Source of the DNA: Sabulibacter ruber
Lineage (GTDB): Bacteria; Bacteroidota; Bacteroidia; Cytophagales; Hymenobacteraceae
DNA length: 64,000 nt
Assembly (NCBI RefSeq): GCF_017355955.1
Contig: NZ_JAFFID010000003.1
Span: 186,001-250,000, forward strand
Direction: 5' to 3'
The notes under the pieces: generated by a model
The model's database searches: none
Told to the model about the DNA's origin: nothing
What the model saw: the letters and a program-made list of their open reading frames with translations, nothing else
Shown: in pieces, positions 53,551 through 62,029 of the stretch
How positions within the stretch are numbered: the first letter of the stretch is position 1
Layout of the letters: the number at the start of each line of letters is the position of its first letter
Translations under genes and position numbers: made by a program

Positions 53551-54633
53551 ATGGAAACCGTTCAGGAGAAAGTAAGCCCAACCATAGCACCTCGCCCCGC
53601 CAAGCTCTGGATGCCCAAGCAAGTGTTGATTACCCCGGCTGCGTTAGACGAACCCTGGGGAAGGCAGATATACGAGCATGTCATCTCATTGGGCCTGCCG
53701 GTACAGGAACTGAAGCAAAACCGGATTACGGGCCTGCGCGGGGAAGACGAACGCGAAACGTACCGCAAAGCCAAAAGCACACTGGCCATTGTGACGGCTC
53801 CGCCAAGCGCCCTCAAACTACAGCCTATTCCGCCCTCCGCCGACTGGCAGTTTCACCTGGCCGAAGGCTGCCCTGCCCACTGCCAGTATTGCTATTTAGC
53901 CGGAAGTCTGCAGGGTCCGCCGGTGATCAGGACCTTCGCCAACTTACCTACCATTCTGGAGAACCTGACCAACTACCGCCAACCGGGAAAGGTGACTACG
54001 TTTGAGGCAAGCTGTTATACCGATCCGTTGGGGATTGAGCACCTCACCGGTAGCCTGGCCGAGACCATCCGCTTTTTTGGTGAGCAGGAAGACATGCACC
54101 TACGATGGGTTTCCAAGTTTGACCAGGTAGACGGGCTGCTTTCCTTGCCGCATAACGGGCATACGCACCCCAGAATCAGCCTGAACGCCGACTTTATCTC
54201 CCGCAGAATGGAAGGCGGCACGGCCTCTATGGAAGCCCGTTTGGGCGCCATCCGGAAACTGGCCTTGCCAAAAGCTGAGGGCGGAGGAGGCTACAAAGTT
54301 GGCCTGGTGATTGCCCCTATCATGGCCATTCCAGATTGGGAAGAGCAGTACACTCATTTGCTGGACAGGCTGGAGCAAACCCTGGATTTCCCCTGTGACA
54401 TTACGTTTGAGTTGATCAGCCACCGGTTCACGCCGGGTTCCAAAGCGCTGTTGCAGGAGTGGTACCCTAACACCCTCATTGACTTTGACGAGACCAACCG
54501 GTCTATGAAGTTCAATAAGTTTGGCGGCAAGAAGTACGTGTACGATGCCTCCACCATGGGCATGCTCCGCAGTTTCTTCTACTCAGAATTGAAGAAACGC
54601 TTCCCCAGTGCTCCTGTTCTGTACTGGACCTAA
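53551..54633 (+). CDS. second SPL-family radical SAM protein
   Basis: A 360-residue radical SAM protein. The CxxxCxxC motif is Cys107, Cys111, Cys114 in LAEGCPAHCQYCYLAGS. Conserved SPL segments are VTTFEASCYTDPLGIEHLTGSLAETIRFF, LRWVSKFDQVDGLL, HPRISLNADFISRRMEGGTASMEARLGAIRKL, YKVGLVIAPIMAIPDWEEQYTHLLDRLEQ and TFELISHRFTPGSK. The sequence is only distantly similar to its divergent neighbour, so the pair probably acts on different substrates. Its C-terminus contains a conserved Tyr-rich segment (KYVYDASTMGMLRSFFYSEL). Role in photoproduct repair or another radical reaction is inferred from family only. Confidence 0.9.
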   Translation: METVQEKVSPTIAPRPAKLWMPKQVLITPAALDEPWGRQIYEHVISLGLPVQELKQNRITGLRGEDERETYRKAKSTLAIVTAPPSALKLQPIPPSADWQFHLAEGCPAHCQYCYLAGSLQGPPVIRTFANLPTILENLTNYRQPGKVTTFEASCYTDPLGIEHLTGSLAETIRFFGEQEDMHLRWVSKFDQVDGLLSLPHNGHTHPRISLNADFISRRMEGGTASMEARLGAIRKLALPKAEGGGGYKVGLVIAPIMAIPDWEEQYTHLLDRLEQTLDFPCDITFELISHRFTPGSKALLQEWYPNTLIDFDETNRSMKFNKFGGKKYVYDASTMGMLRSFFYSELKKRFPSAPVLYWT

Positions 54634-54664
54634 TAGCCGGTTGGTGCTCATTCAATGCCGGAGC

Positions 54665-54705
54665 CTATTTTCTAGCAAGATTTCTGAAAAGTAGCCCTTA
54701 AACAG
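54665..54705. repeat. degenerate 40-bp palindromic element
   Basis: CTATTTTCTAGCAAGATTTC followed by TGAAAAGTAGCCCTTAAACA; downstream of the radical SAM gene. Confidence 0.5.
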
Positions 54706-54723
54706 GCGAACTACACCTAAGAA

Positions 54724-54754
54724 AAGCCCGCCAAGTATACTGGCGGGCTTTTTT
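54724..54754 (+). terminator. terminator of radical SAM gene
   Basis: AAGCCCGCCA / TGGCGGGCTT around AGTATAC, then TTTTTT. Confidence 0.92.
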
Positions 54755-54881
54755 CGTGCTTGGCGTAACACCAACTACGCGCCGTTCTGCCGAAGGTAAG
54801 TATGTCGTATTTGTACAAGCCTGCCAACTTGTGTACGCCTACTTTTGGGTTAAAAGAAATAAATCCTTAGCTTAATCCAAC

Positions 54882-55766
54882 ATGAAAGCCGAGATTTTCA
54901 AACCCAGTCCATCGCTCAGCCGGTACATTGATAACTACATGCTGGTAGATATCAACTGGCAGGATACCGCATCTGTGGCTTCGGTGTGGCGGTTGATTCC
55001 GTACGGCAAGGTTTCCATGCTGTTTCTGTACGGCGATTCGCATGAGTATAACCTGACGGGTCCGGCCGATACGATGCTAAAAACCCGCCAGGCGTTCATG
55101 GTAGGGCAACTCACCCAACCTATCTGGCTGCGGTTCAGCGGACACACCCGGCTCATCAAGATTCAGTTCAAGCCCACCGGGCTGCAGCAGTTTCTGCCCA
55201 TGAACATGGAGGAATTCACCAACGTACCCAGCCTAGATCTGGAAGCCGTGTGGGGCAGGGCAACCGCTACCCTTTTGGAGCAACTGCATGAGTCTGCAAC
55301 GGACCAGGACCGAATCCAGCACCTCAATTCCTTTCTGGAGAAACGGTTGCTGCCCGCATCAGATATGATTGATTACGTGGATTTCACCCTGGCCCAACTG
55401 AAGAACCAGCAAGGCAACGTTTCCATCAAAAGCCTGGAAGGGCAACTGGGTATCAGCACCCGGCATCTGGAGAGATTGTTCCGGGCTAAACTGGGTTTAT
55501 CACCGAAGGAAATGAGCAAGATTATCCGGCTCAATGCGGCGTTCTCAAACCTGGAGGCAAATCCGTCTACTTCGCTGACGCAGGTTTCTTATGAGGCCGG
55601 GTACTTTGACCAGTCGCACTTCTCCAGGGACTTCAAAGGAATAGCTGGCGTAAGTCCTTCTAAATTGTTTTCCCAAACCTCGCAGGAGCTTTTTGTCACG
55701 CATGGGCAGTGCTTTGTTAAGCAACAGCCCGCCCCATCTTTTTACAGGTCTGGCCTGGCTTCTTAG
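54882..55766 (+). CDS. AraC family transcriptional regulator
   Basis: A 294-residue regulator. The N-terminal ligand/dimer domain (about 1-160, DUF6597-like: SLSRYIDNYMLVDINWQ, RLIPYGKVSMLFLYGDSHEY, HTRLIKIQFKPTGLQQFLP) is followed by an AraC-type double helix-turn-helix about 185-285 (ISTRHLERLFRAKLGLSPKEMSKIIRLNAAFSNLEANPSTSLTQVSYEAGYFDQSHFSRDFKGIAGVSPSKLF). It lies 186 bp upstream of a cupin gene on the same strand and probably controls it, but no operator was identified. Confidence 0.93.
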   Translation: MKAEIFKPSPSLSRYIDNYMLVDINWQDTASVASVWRLIPYGKVSMLFLYGDSHEYNLTGPADTMLKTRQAFMVGQLTQPIWLRFSGHTRLIKIQFKPTGLQQFLPMNMEEFTNVPSLDLEAVWGRATATLLEQLHESATDQDRIQHLNSFLEKRLLPASDMIDYVDFTLAQLKNQQGNVSIKSLEGQLGISTRHLERLFRAKLGLSPKEMSKIIRLNAAFSNLEANPSTSLTQVSYEAGYFDQSHFSRDFKGIAGVSPSKLFSQTSQELFVTHGQCFVKQQPAPSFYRSGLAS

Positions 55767-55913
55767 CTCTTCCATTGGGTCAAAAATTCAGATAGGCTCT
55801 TTCTCTTCACCAGAGAAAGACAAACCCATTTTCATCCAATCAAACACCTACCATAGCTTTAACCACTAACACAACAGGTCGGTTTTGTACAATTTAACCA
55901 CTCCTCCCGCTTC

Positions 55914-55921
55914 TATCTTTG
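55914..55921 (+). promoter_or_regulatory. -7 promoter element for cupin gene
   Basis: TATCTTTG matches TAnnTTTG and lies about 30 nt upstream of the cupin ATG. Confidence 0.6.
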
Positions 55922-55952
55922 TAACGTTGTTAATCACTAAACCATTACAATG

Positions 55953-56432
55953 ATGCAGACAGTAACACAAACAAGCACCAACCCGCAGGAAAGTGCTTAC
56001 CGCAATTACCAGGGAGGATTTTTCAAGGTGTTGATCTCCCCTGAAGAAACTCAGGGAAGCTTTGCTTTGGTAGACATGACCCTACCCAGAGGAGTGGAAC
56101 CACCGGTGCACATCCACACCCGGGAAGACGAGACCTTTTATGTGCTGGACGGAGAAATGACTTTTCACGTGGGGGAAAAAGCGATAAAAGCTGGCGTGGG
56201 AGAATCGGTTTTCTCGCCGAGGCAGGTGCAGCACCATTTTGAAATCAATACCCCCACGGCTCGGTTCCTTACCTTTATTACTCCCGGCCAGTTTCTGGAG
56301 TATTTTCTGCAGTTCAGCTTTCCGGCCGCTGAGCAAGTGCAGGTGACACCGCCGCAAGGCCCACCTCCGGCAGAACACATTGCCTTTATGACTTCTCAAC
56401 TGGAAGAGAAATATGGGGTGTTGTTCCTCTAA
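55953..56432 (+). CDS. cupin domain protein (quercetinase-like)
   Basis: A 159-residue single-domain cupin. Motif 1 is PPVHIHTREDETFYVLDGEMTFHVGEK (two His, Glu and a later His as metal ligands) and motif 2 is VFSPRQVQHHFEINTPTARFL. The C-terminal extension (FLEYFLQFSFPAAEQVQVTPPQGPPPAEHIAFMTSQLEEKYGVLF) is typical of quercetin-2,3-dioxygenase-like small cupins. I use the second ATG (55953) of a double ATG; either is possible. The AraC-type regulator precedes it, so the cupin may detoxify or bind an aromatic inducer. The substrate is unknown. Confidence 0.9.
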   Translation: MQTVTQTSTNPQESAYRNYQGGFFKVLISPEETQGSFALVDMTLPRGVEPPVHIHTREDETFYVLDGEMTFHVGEKAIKAGVGESVFSPRQVQHHFEINTPTARFLTFITPGQFLEYFLQFSFPAAEQVQVTPPQGPPPAEHIAFMTSQLEEKYGVLFL

Positions 56433-56468
56433 GGCCTCAGTCCGGTTTATCCCCTAATTTTCATAAAG

Positions 56469-56831
56469 ATGCCTAAAACCTCCATCCTCTTCAAAGCACC
56501 AACGGTAGCAGTGCACAAGCAGACTCCCATGAGGGATGGAGTGTCACTGGATTCTGCCGCTTTGCTGGTCTCGGGGAAGCAAAACATTTTCCTGGACCCC
56601 GAGGCTACTGAACTGCTGGTGGGCTATTTGCAGGTCATCAGGGCGTATTTTGGTTCTTTCCACCAATCAAGACAGGTGCTAAAAGGCTTGTTTGAACAGG
56701 TAATTGCATCCCTGGCGGCTACCCAGCAGCAACCGGGAAAACAAGTCCTCACCAACCAGGACATTTCTGATCTGATCCAGGAACTAGGTTGCCTGGAAGA
56801 TTGGAAGCACCAGTATGCCCATTTGGAATAA
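56469..56831 (+). CDS. hypothetical protein, cotranscribed with cupin
   Basis: A 120-residue soluble protein, family not recognised. It begins MPKTSILFKAPTVAVHKQTPMRDGVSLDSAALLVSGKQNIFLDPEATELLVGYLQVIRAYFGSFHQSRQVLKGLFEQVIASLAATQQQPGKQVLTNQDISDLIQELGCLEDWKHQYAHLE. It has a mixed N-terminal part and a helical C-terminal half. It begins 36 bp past the cupin stop on the same strand, so the two are probably one operon. Codon use matches the neighbours, supporting a real gene. No function assigned. Confidence 0.65.
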   Translation: MPKTSILFKAPTVAVHKQTPMRDGVSLDSAALLVSGKQNIFLDPEATELLVGYLQVIRAYFGSFHQSRQVLKGLFEQVIASLAATQQQPGKQVLTNQDISDLIQELGCLEDWKHQYAHLE

Positions 56832-56837
56832 ATACTT

Positions 56838-56877
56838 CTGAAATAAGTCTCTTTTTGTAAAAACAGGCAGAAAACAG
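56838..56877. repeat. degenerate 40-bp palindromic element
   Basis: CTGAAATAAGTCTCTTTTTG followed by TAAAAACAGGCAGAAAACAG. It lies six bases past the stop of the hypothetical gene. Confidence 0.55.
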
Positions 56878-57052
56878 CTAGCGCTGGCTGTACCTTCTGC
56901 TGGTAATGCGGGTGCCCACCCTCACCGCACCTCTACGCTTATTCTTTCTCAACTCTATTTTAACCAATTGCTATTTACATCTGAATAGCCCGGCCACTTT
57001 GTGCCTTTTAAAATCGATGATCAATTCTAAAACAACCCTTAAAACTACCTCT

Positions 57053-57688
57053 ATGAAATCTATCAACATCCTTCTGATAATGCTATTAGCCAACTTCGGA
57101 TTTCTGCTGGCAGGCTGCGAAACCGATGACGCGGAAGTAAATGAAACAAAAACGAGTTACACCCTTGATGCCGAAACCTCGGTGGTGAAATGGATAGGCT
57201 CTGGTCCGGGCGTAACGCATGATGGTTCCTTTGCCGTTAGCAGCCAGAACCTGGAAGTAGTGAACGGCCAGATCAGAAAAGGAACGTTTACCATCCCTAT
57301 CTCCTCTATCAAAAACTTTGACTTGCCCCCCAACCTGCAACCGGCTCTGCTGGAGCACCTAAAAAGCCCTGACTTTTTCAACATGGTTTTGTACCCGGAG
57401 GCCAGCTTTACCATCACTGAGGTGAAACCTTACAAAGGGAAAACACCGGAGGGCGTTGACGGAGCAAACTACCTCATCACAGGAGATTTCAAGATGCTGA
57501 ACAAAACCCACCAAATCAGTTTTCCGGCAAACGTTACGTTCCAGGCTTCCACCCTTTCGGCCAAAGCTACCTTCAAAATAGACCGGACCAAATGGGGCAT
57601 GACCTACGCCGCTGATCCTGCCTTGGGCGAGCACCACATTTACCCCGAGGTAGCCCTTGAACTGAACCTCACCGGTCGGAAACTCTAA
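57053..57688 (+). CDS. YceI family lipoprotein
   Basis: A 211-residue lipoprotein with lipobox LLAGC (Cys22) after a hydrophobic signal. The mature part is a YceI lipocalin-like beta barrel: TSYTLDAETSVVKWIGSGPGVTHDGSFAVSSQNLEVVNGQIRKGTFTIPISSIKNFDL, FFNMVLYPEASFTITEVKPY, NYLITGDFKMLNKTHQISFPANVTF, ATFKIDRTKWGM. YceI domains bind polyprenyl lipids. The ATG at 57053 is chosen at the signal; the upstream in-frame region to 56906 is unconserved. It ends before a strong terminator. Confidence 0.94.
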   Translation: MKSINILLIMLLANFGFLLAGCETDDAEVNETKTSYTLDAETSVVKWIGSGPGVTHDGSFAVSSQNLEVVNGQIRKGTFTIPISSIKNFDLPPNLQPALLEHLKSPDFFNMVLYPEASFTITEVKPYKGKTPEGVDGANYLITGDFKMLNKTHQISFPANVTFQASTLSAKATFKIDRTKWGMTYAADPALGEHHIYPEVALELNLTGRKL

Positions 57689-57716
57689 CAACCTTCTTCA
57701 TGCGCCTGAAAACAGC

Positions 57717-57749
57717 GAAGCCACTCAGATTTGGTATCTGAGTGGCTTC
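57717..57749. terminator. bidirectional terminator after YceI gene
   Basis: Perfect 14-bp stem GAAGCCACTCAGAT / ATCTGAGTGGCTTC around TTGGT. It lies between convergent genes ending at 57688 and 57770. Confidence 0.85.
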
Positions 57750-57769
57750 ACGGGATAAAGGGTGTTTAT

Positions 57770-58051
57770 TTATTGCTGTGAATTATTTCTTGCGTTTTGG
57801 AGCACCCCATAAATTACGGGGCTGAAGTAGCGCAGATTTTCCAGAATGTAGGTCATACTGAAGAACTTGCCCGGTTCAATCTCCTTTTCCTCCGCCATGG
57901 CTTCTAACACCGCGTCAAGGGCTGCCACGTAATTTGCATCAAATTCTTCTTCTGTCATATCTAGTAAGTATGCCCCTAATATAGGCGATAATTCTTTCCT
58001 CTGCTCAACCGAGCTCAACTGCCTTCTCTGGCTAAACAGATTTAACGCCAA
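57770..58051 (-). CDS. small hypothetical protein
   Basis: A 93-residue acidic, helical soluble protein, family not recognised: MALNLFSQRRQLSSVEQRKELSPILGAYLLDMTEEEFDANYVAALDAVLEAMAEEKEIEPGKFFSMTYILENLRYFSPVIYGVLQNARNNSQQ. The acidic middle (TEEEFDANYVAALDAVLEAMAEEKEIE) may be a coiled coil. It is separated from both neighbours by terminators, so it has its own transcription unit. No function assigned. Confidence 0.65.
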   Translation of the reverse strand: MALNLFSQRRQLSSVEQRKELSPILGAYLLDMTEEEFDANYVAALDAVLEAMAEEKEIEPGKFFSMTYILENLRYFSPVIYGVLQNARNNSQQ

Positions 58052-58132
58052 AGGGATTCAATGGAACACCAATGATTATGATTCATTTGCACTTGGGTTG
58101 AACTGGCCAGTTCCGTTTAGTCTGATAAACAA

Positions 58133-58159
58133 AGAGGTCTCCTGTCACTGGAGACCTCT
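58133..58159 (-). terminator. terminator of PA14/SprB gene
   Basis: AGAGGTCTCC / GGAGACCTCT around a 7-nt loop. It lies about 25 nt past the minus-strand stop at 58184. Confidence 0.8.
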
Positions 58160-58183
58160 CTGTCAAAAAGAAAATGTATTAGG

Positions 58184-60583
58184 TTACCGGTTCAGTACCA
58201 GCCTTTTGATGGTTGATTTGCCGCCAACGGTGAACCTACAGATGTAAACTCCATTGGTGTATTTTGAGCCGTCAAACTGGTATTGGTACGTCTGGCCTGC
58301 AATGGCTCTTCCGGCATGTAAGGCTTGTAGCCGCTGCCCTTGCAAATTGAAAACCTCCAGGTTAACCTCTCCCTCCGCTTCCACCGTGAAACTGATGTTA
58401 GTCTTATGGCTGAAAGGATTAGGACTGGCAATGAACGCCTCTTGGGCAGGTTTTTCGGCTAACGCAGACTTCAGTTCTGACCGTTGGCTTGCAGATAGCA
58501 TTGGGGCAGACATGTACGGGATGAGGCTGGAACCGGGTATGGTCTCCATCATGCCATCAGGCTTGGTCCAGGCCACGGAGAGGTGATCTTTGAACCGGAA
58601 CTCCCGCATCACCGCCTCTATGTAGTACCGGCGCCCTGCCTCCAGGTAAATCACCTCAGACTGCTGGGTAGGGAATTCGGTATACTTATCAGGCTTAGTA
58701 GCCTTGCGCACCCAGGCAATCTGCATCTTGTTAGCAGGGTCTTCGTCTGTGCTCAGCAGAAGTTCAGCCCTGTCGTCGGCGGCCAGGTAGAAGCGGTACT
58801 CCCCAGACACCGGCACGCACAAATACCCTCTTAACCGGGTGAAGTAATTCTCGCCCATGTTGGAAGGTATCATGAAGGAACTAAGGGTGTTGGTACTGGT
58901 AGGCGGCGTATCAGAGGGCAGGTGGTGAAGTTCTACAAGTTTAGAGGAGACACTGCTCCAAAGCTCATACGAGATACCACCGGTATCGGGGCAGGTCATG
59001 GTGGTGTCACCCTGTATGGTGAAAGTGGTATCCTGCATACAAGCACCCGTAGAATCTACCACCATTACGGTATAGGTACCGGGCATCAAGCCCATCACAT
59101 CCTCAGTTGTGCTGCCGTTGGACCAGGTGTACGTATACGGTGCAATGCCGCCGCTCACGGTCAAGTCAATTGAACCATCGGCGGCTCCGGGTGCAGACAC
59201 GTGGGTGACAGTTCCGGTCAGCATGAGATCACAGGCAACTTCCTCCTGGATGGTGAAAGAAGCCGTTTGCCGGCAGGAACCCGTGGCATCTACCACGGTT
59301 ACGTTGTAAGTGCCCGCCGCTAATCCTTCCAGATCCTCGGAGGTGCTGCCGTTAGACCAGTTATACGTGTACGGAGCTGTGCCGCCGCTTACCGTTAGGT
59401 TAATGGCGCCGTCATTGGCTCCCGGAGAAGACACATTAGAAGCATCGGCCTCTATCGTCAGTACGCAACTGGAGACATTGATGGTCACAGAGGTGATGGT
59501 CTGGTTTCCGCTGCTGTCTTCGGCTACAAACGTAACCACATAAGAACCTGCGGTAGTAGGGGTCCAGTTAAAAGCCGTCTGGACCGGATTCCCTAAAACA
59601 ATCCGAGGAAACAAGGATGCGCCCGCCGGCATACCCAGGGCGAAAATGGTGACCAGATCTGTTTCCGAGTCATCGGTTGCCCTTATCCTGAAACCTACCA
59701 GTTGACCTACCAGCGCCTCTATGGGCACAGACGGAGTAGGAGTAACTGTGAAGTCAAAAGCGGGTGGCGGCGGTGGCACCGCCTGTACAGATATAATGAA
59801 ATCTACCACTATTTTGGCGCCCTTGGTATCTGTGATTGCAACGGCCGCATTATAAAGACCATCTTCTAAACCCATGGTTGTCCAGGTTACGAAACCCGTG
59901 GTAGGGTTCACGGTTAATCCCTCTGGGTTGGACCCGCCTCCCATCTCGGTAGAAGTGGCTAATCTATAGCTGAGCACATCTCCCTCAAAGTCAGTGGCCG
60001 GGATGGGGAACGTGGCAGCCATCTGGTCGTTTGGCAAGGTTCTGATTGGCGGCAGGGTGGCCACCGGCGAATTATTGCCCCCTCCTACCTGTACAGTGGT
60101 TTCTACCCGGTAGTTAAGATCTGAATTGTTTTTCAAGGAAACTAACCGGCAGCAGCTGCTGAAATTTGCGGTATAGGTACCTTCTTCTGAGTAGGTATGG
60201 GTAAACGTTGCCACTCCATAGAACCAGTCCTGCGCCTCATTGACTGCCGTTACCAGTAAGGGAATATCGCGGGAGGAGCCGTCTCCAAAAGAAAAATCAA
60301 CATCGGGCACCAAGGTGGATCCAACTTCCGGGTTCCCAAAGTAGCCACTCCTATATGCTTGCGAAACTTTGAACTCTATTGTTTTGGGCCCCACCACCCG
60401 CCAGGAAATACTCCCATACCTAAAATGGGATGCCTGGACATCAATGAACGAGACCAGAACCAAGCAAAAAACAAACAAGAATTTCAGATAGGAGTTTACC
60501 CTACCCTTCTCTCTTGAAAGACTAAGGGTAGTTACCTTGTCATGTGAATAGCTTTGTGGGCCTAAGGAGTCAAATTCTTCCAT
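58184..60583 (-). CDS. secreted PA14 / SprB-repeat protein with T9SS sorting domain
   Basis: A 799-residue exported protein with a long, polar n-region before the signal helix (YLKFLFVFCLVLVSFIDVQA, about 33-52). Next come a PKD/cadherin-like segment with FRYGSISWRVVGPKTIEFKV, two putative-Ig (YALATSTE...) repeats, two SprB repeats (ANDGAINLTVSGGTAPYTYNWSNGSTSEDLEGLAAGTYNVTVVDATG and its copy), a PA14 domain near 560-680 (FTRLRGYLCVPVSGEYRFYLAADDRAELLLSTD), and a Por sorting domain from SPNPFSHKTNISF to the end. It is probably a surface adhesin or glycan-binding protein; the substrate is unknown. The start at 60583 is preferred; 60604 is possible. Confidence 0.88.
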   Translation of the reverse strand: MEEFDSLGPQSYSHDKVTTLSLSREKGRVNSYLKFLFVFCLVLVSFIDVQASHFRYGSISWRVVGPKTIEFKVSQAYRSGYFGNPEVGSTLVPDVDFSFGDGSSRDIPLLVTAVNEAQDWFYGVATFTHTYSEEGTYTANFSSCCRLVSLKNNSDLNYRVETTVQVGGGNNSPVATLPPIRTLPNDQMAATFPIPATDFEGDVLSYRLATSTEMGGGSNPEGLTVNPTTGFVTWTTMGLEDGLYNAAVAITDTKGAKIVVDFIISVQAVPPPPPAFDFTVTPTPSVPIEALVGQLVGFRIRATDDSETDLVTIFALGMPAGASLFPRIVLGNPVQTAFNWTPTTAGSYVVTFVAEDSSGNQTITSVTINVSSCVLTIEADASNVSSPGANDGAINLTVSGGTAPYTYNWSNGSTSEDLEGLAAGTYNVTVVDATGSCRQTASFTIQEEVACDLMLTGTVTHVSAPGAADGSIDLTVSGGIAPYTYTWSNGSTTEDVMGLMPGTYTVMVVDSTGACMQDTTFTIQGDTTMTCPDTGGISYELWSSVSSKLVELHHLPSDTPPTSTNTLSSFMIPSNMGENYFTRLRGYLCVPVSGEYRFYLAADDRAELLLSTDEDPANKMQIAWVRKATKPDKYTEFPTQQSEVIYLEAGRRYYIEAVMREFRFKDHLSVAWTKPDGMMETIPGSSLIPYMSAPMLSASQRSELKSALAEKPAQEAFIASPNPFSHKTNISFTVEAEGEVNLEVFNLQGQRLQALHAGRAIAGQTYQYQFDGSKYTNGVYICRFTVGGKSTIKRLVLNR

Positions 60584-60604
60584 AATGTTGATTTGATTGA
60601 GCAT

Positions 60605-61474
60605 GTAAGGAGCTTTTCATGTTGAAATCAGAGGTACTCATGCGGGAAGGCATGCAACGGAGAATCCGGACAGGTGAGCGAGGGGGACTATAAGAGAGGT
60701 AAGCAGAGCAGAAGACGGTTGTGGCAACTTTAAATACGTCCTTGAACCTGACAAAAACAGGTTACCGGCTCGTTTAAGCCGATCTGCCGCAAGAAGGTAG
60801 TGGCAACTTAAACATGCGGGGAATAAAACACCTAAGCAGTAGATGGGAGTAAAGGGTTTTGAGAAGGTAGCCGATCACCGAAGAAAGTTCAGGCAAGAAA
60901 GTATTCATAGGACAATCTTTGAAGATAAACACCTATAAGCAAGTCATTTAATCTCAATAACACGGCTTTTTAGAAGCTGAGTCCAATTCTGTGGGATTGA
61001 ACTTTGCCGTACAATCTGTTTGCTGGTAAGACCTTGTATTTGATTTGCCCAATTTATGGACAATTTCAAACCAGCCTATTTCATTATTTTAAGCTCTTGT
61101 TTTTGTACCCAAATTTCAAAAATGAAGCAAATACAAGATGAATACCCTAGCCTACTTCCAACAACAGGGCTTCTTTATCTGTTTGTGATTCAGCATAGTA
61201 CAAACTGAATAAATAATTGATAAAGCTCTGGCGTTTATATGGTTTTTCTTATAAACTATTCAGCCTTTGGGTAAAAAGTAGTTTTAGTTTCTATGAAAGT
61301 AAAATTATGAAATTTCTTCACTTATCAAATGCATAATTAAACTTTATTAATAAGAGTGTGCTTTTTATTATTTGAAAGTGTCGTAAACAAGTGGACCTCC
61401 TGTCTTTTGTTCTTATGTAGGAGAAGTACTGAGCCAATGCTTTTGACTTTATAGTTGCAACCGGGCAAAAAGAA
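60605..61474. other. 870-bp non-coding spacer
   Basis: No gene supported. It contains two REP-like hairpins (AACCTG / CAGGTT near 60749 and CGGCT / AGCCG near 60765), a repeated word GTGGCAACTT near 60720 and 60798, and an AT-rich right half that probably holds the promoter of the PA14/SprB gene on the minus strand. Confidence 0.5.
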
Positions 61475-61508
61475 AACAGCCGCTAAGGATTCTTCCTCAG
61501 CGGCTGTT
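61475..61508 (-). terminator. terminator of small gene at 61535
   Basis: AACAGCCGCT / AGCGGCTGTT with a partly paired 14-nt interior, preceded by an A-run. It lies about 27 nt past the minus-strand stop. Confidence 0.8.
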
Positions 61509-61534
61509 ACGGTATTGTAAGATTAAAGACTCAA

Positions 61535-61786
61535 TCAGGCATTCTCCGGAACATCAAGTTCCTGGATATAGGGTTCAATGATATCCATGTAAGGAGCCTC
61601 GGATTGGAAAGAGGCAACCACCTCTATTCCCATTTTGTTCCAAACTTCCATCAGGCGGTTTTCAAACGAGAACAGGGTAATGGCCCAGCCTTTGAATTCT
61701 CGCTGGGCAAGAGCAATACCCTTTTGCTCCAGAAGCTGGGCTTGGTTTCTGGGGGGAAGTTTATGAAAAAGCGAATGTTCTAGCAT
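61535..61786 (-). CDS. small hypothetical protein
   Basis: An 83-residue soluble protein, family not recognised: MLEHSLFHKLPPRNQAQLLEQKGIALAQREFKGWAITLFSFENRLMEVWNKMGIEVVASFQSEAPYMDIIEPYIQELDVPENA. It is predicted alpha/beta, with a W-rich middle (GWAITLFSFENRLMEVWNK). It has its own terminator and codon use like its neighbours, so I believe it is real. It resembles short proteins conserved across Hymenobacteraceae only in general style; no function assigned. Confidence 0.6.
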   Translation of the reverse strand: MLEHSLFHKLPPRNQAQLLEQKGIALAQREFKGWAITLFSFENRLMEVWNKMGIEVVASFQSEAPYMDIIEPYIQELDVPENA

Positions 61787-61943
61787 GTCAATTCTCTAAG
61801 CGGGAATACTCCCTCATAAGCTTATCTGGAATGATTTAGTTTCATCAAGCCCGGTAAGAAAGTAATCCCAAAAACAAGGGCAAACTAACTTCTAAAATGG
61901 AAATTCAAGTAACCCGAAAGTAAACAAACTATAAAAGGCTAAT

Positions 61944-61983
61944 CTGTTTTAGACCCGTTTTCGTCAAAAATGCCTTGAAACAG
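61944..61983. repeat. 40-bp palindromic element copy
   Basis: CTGTTTTAGACCCGTTTTCG followed by TCAAAAATGCCTTGAAACAG; downstream of the pirin gene. Confidence 0.68.
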
Positions 61984-62029
61984 ACCTTCACTTAGCTTCA
62001 AAAGACATTCCTTCAGAAATACAGAATTG

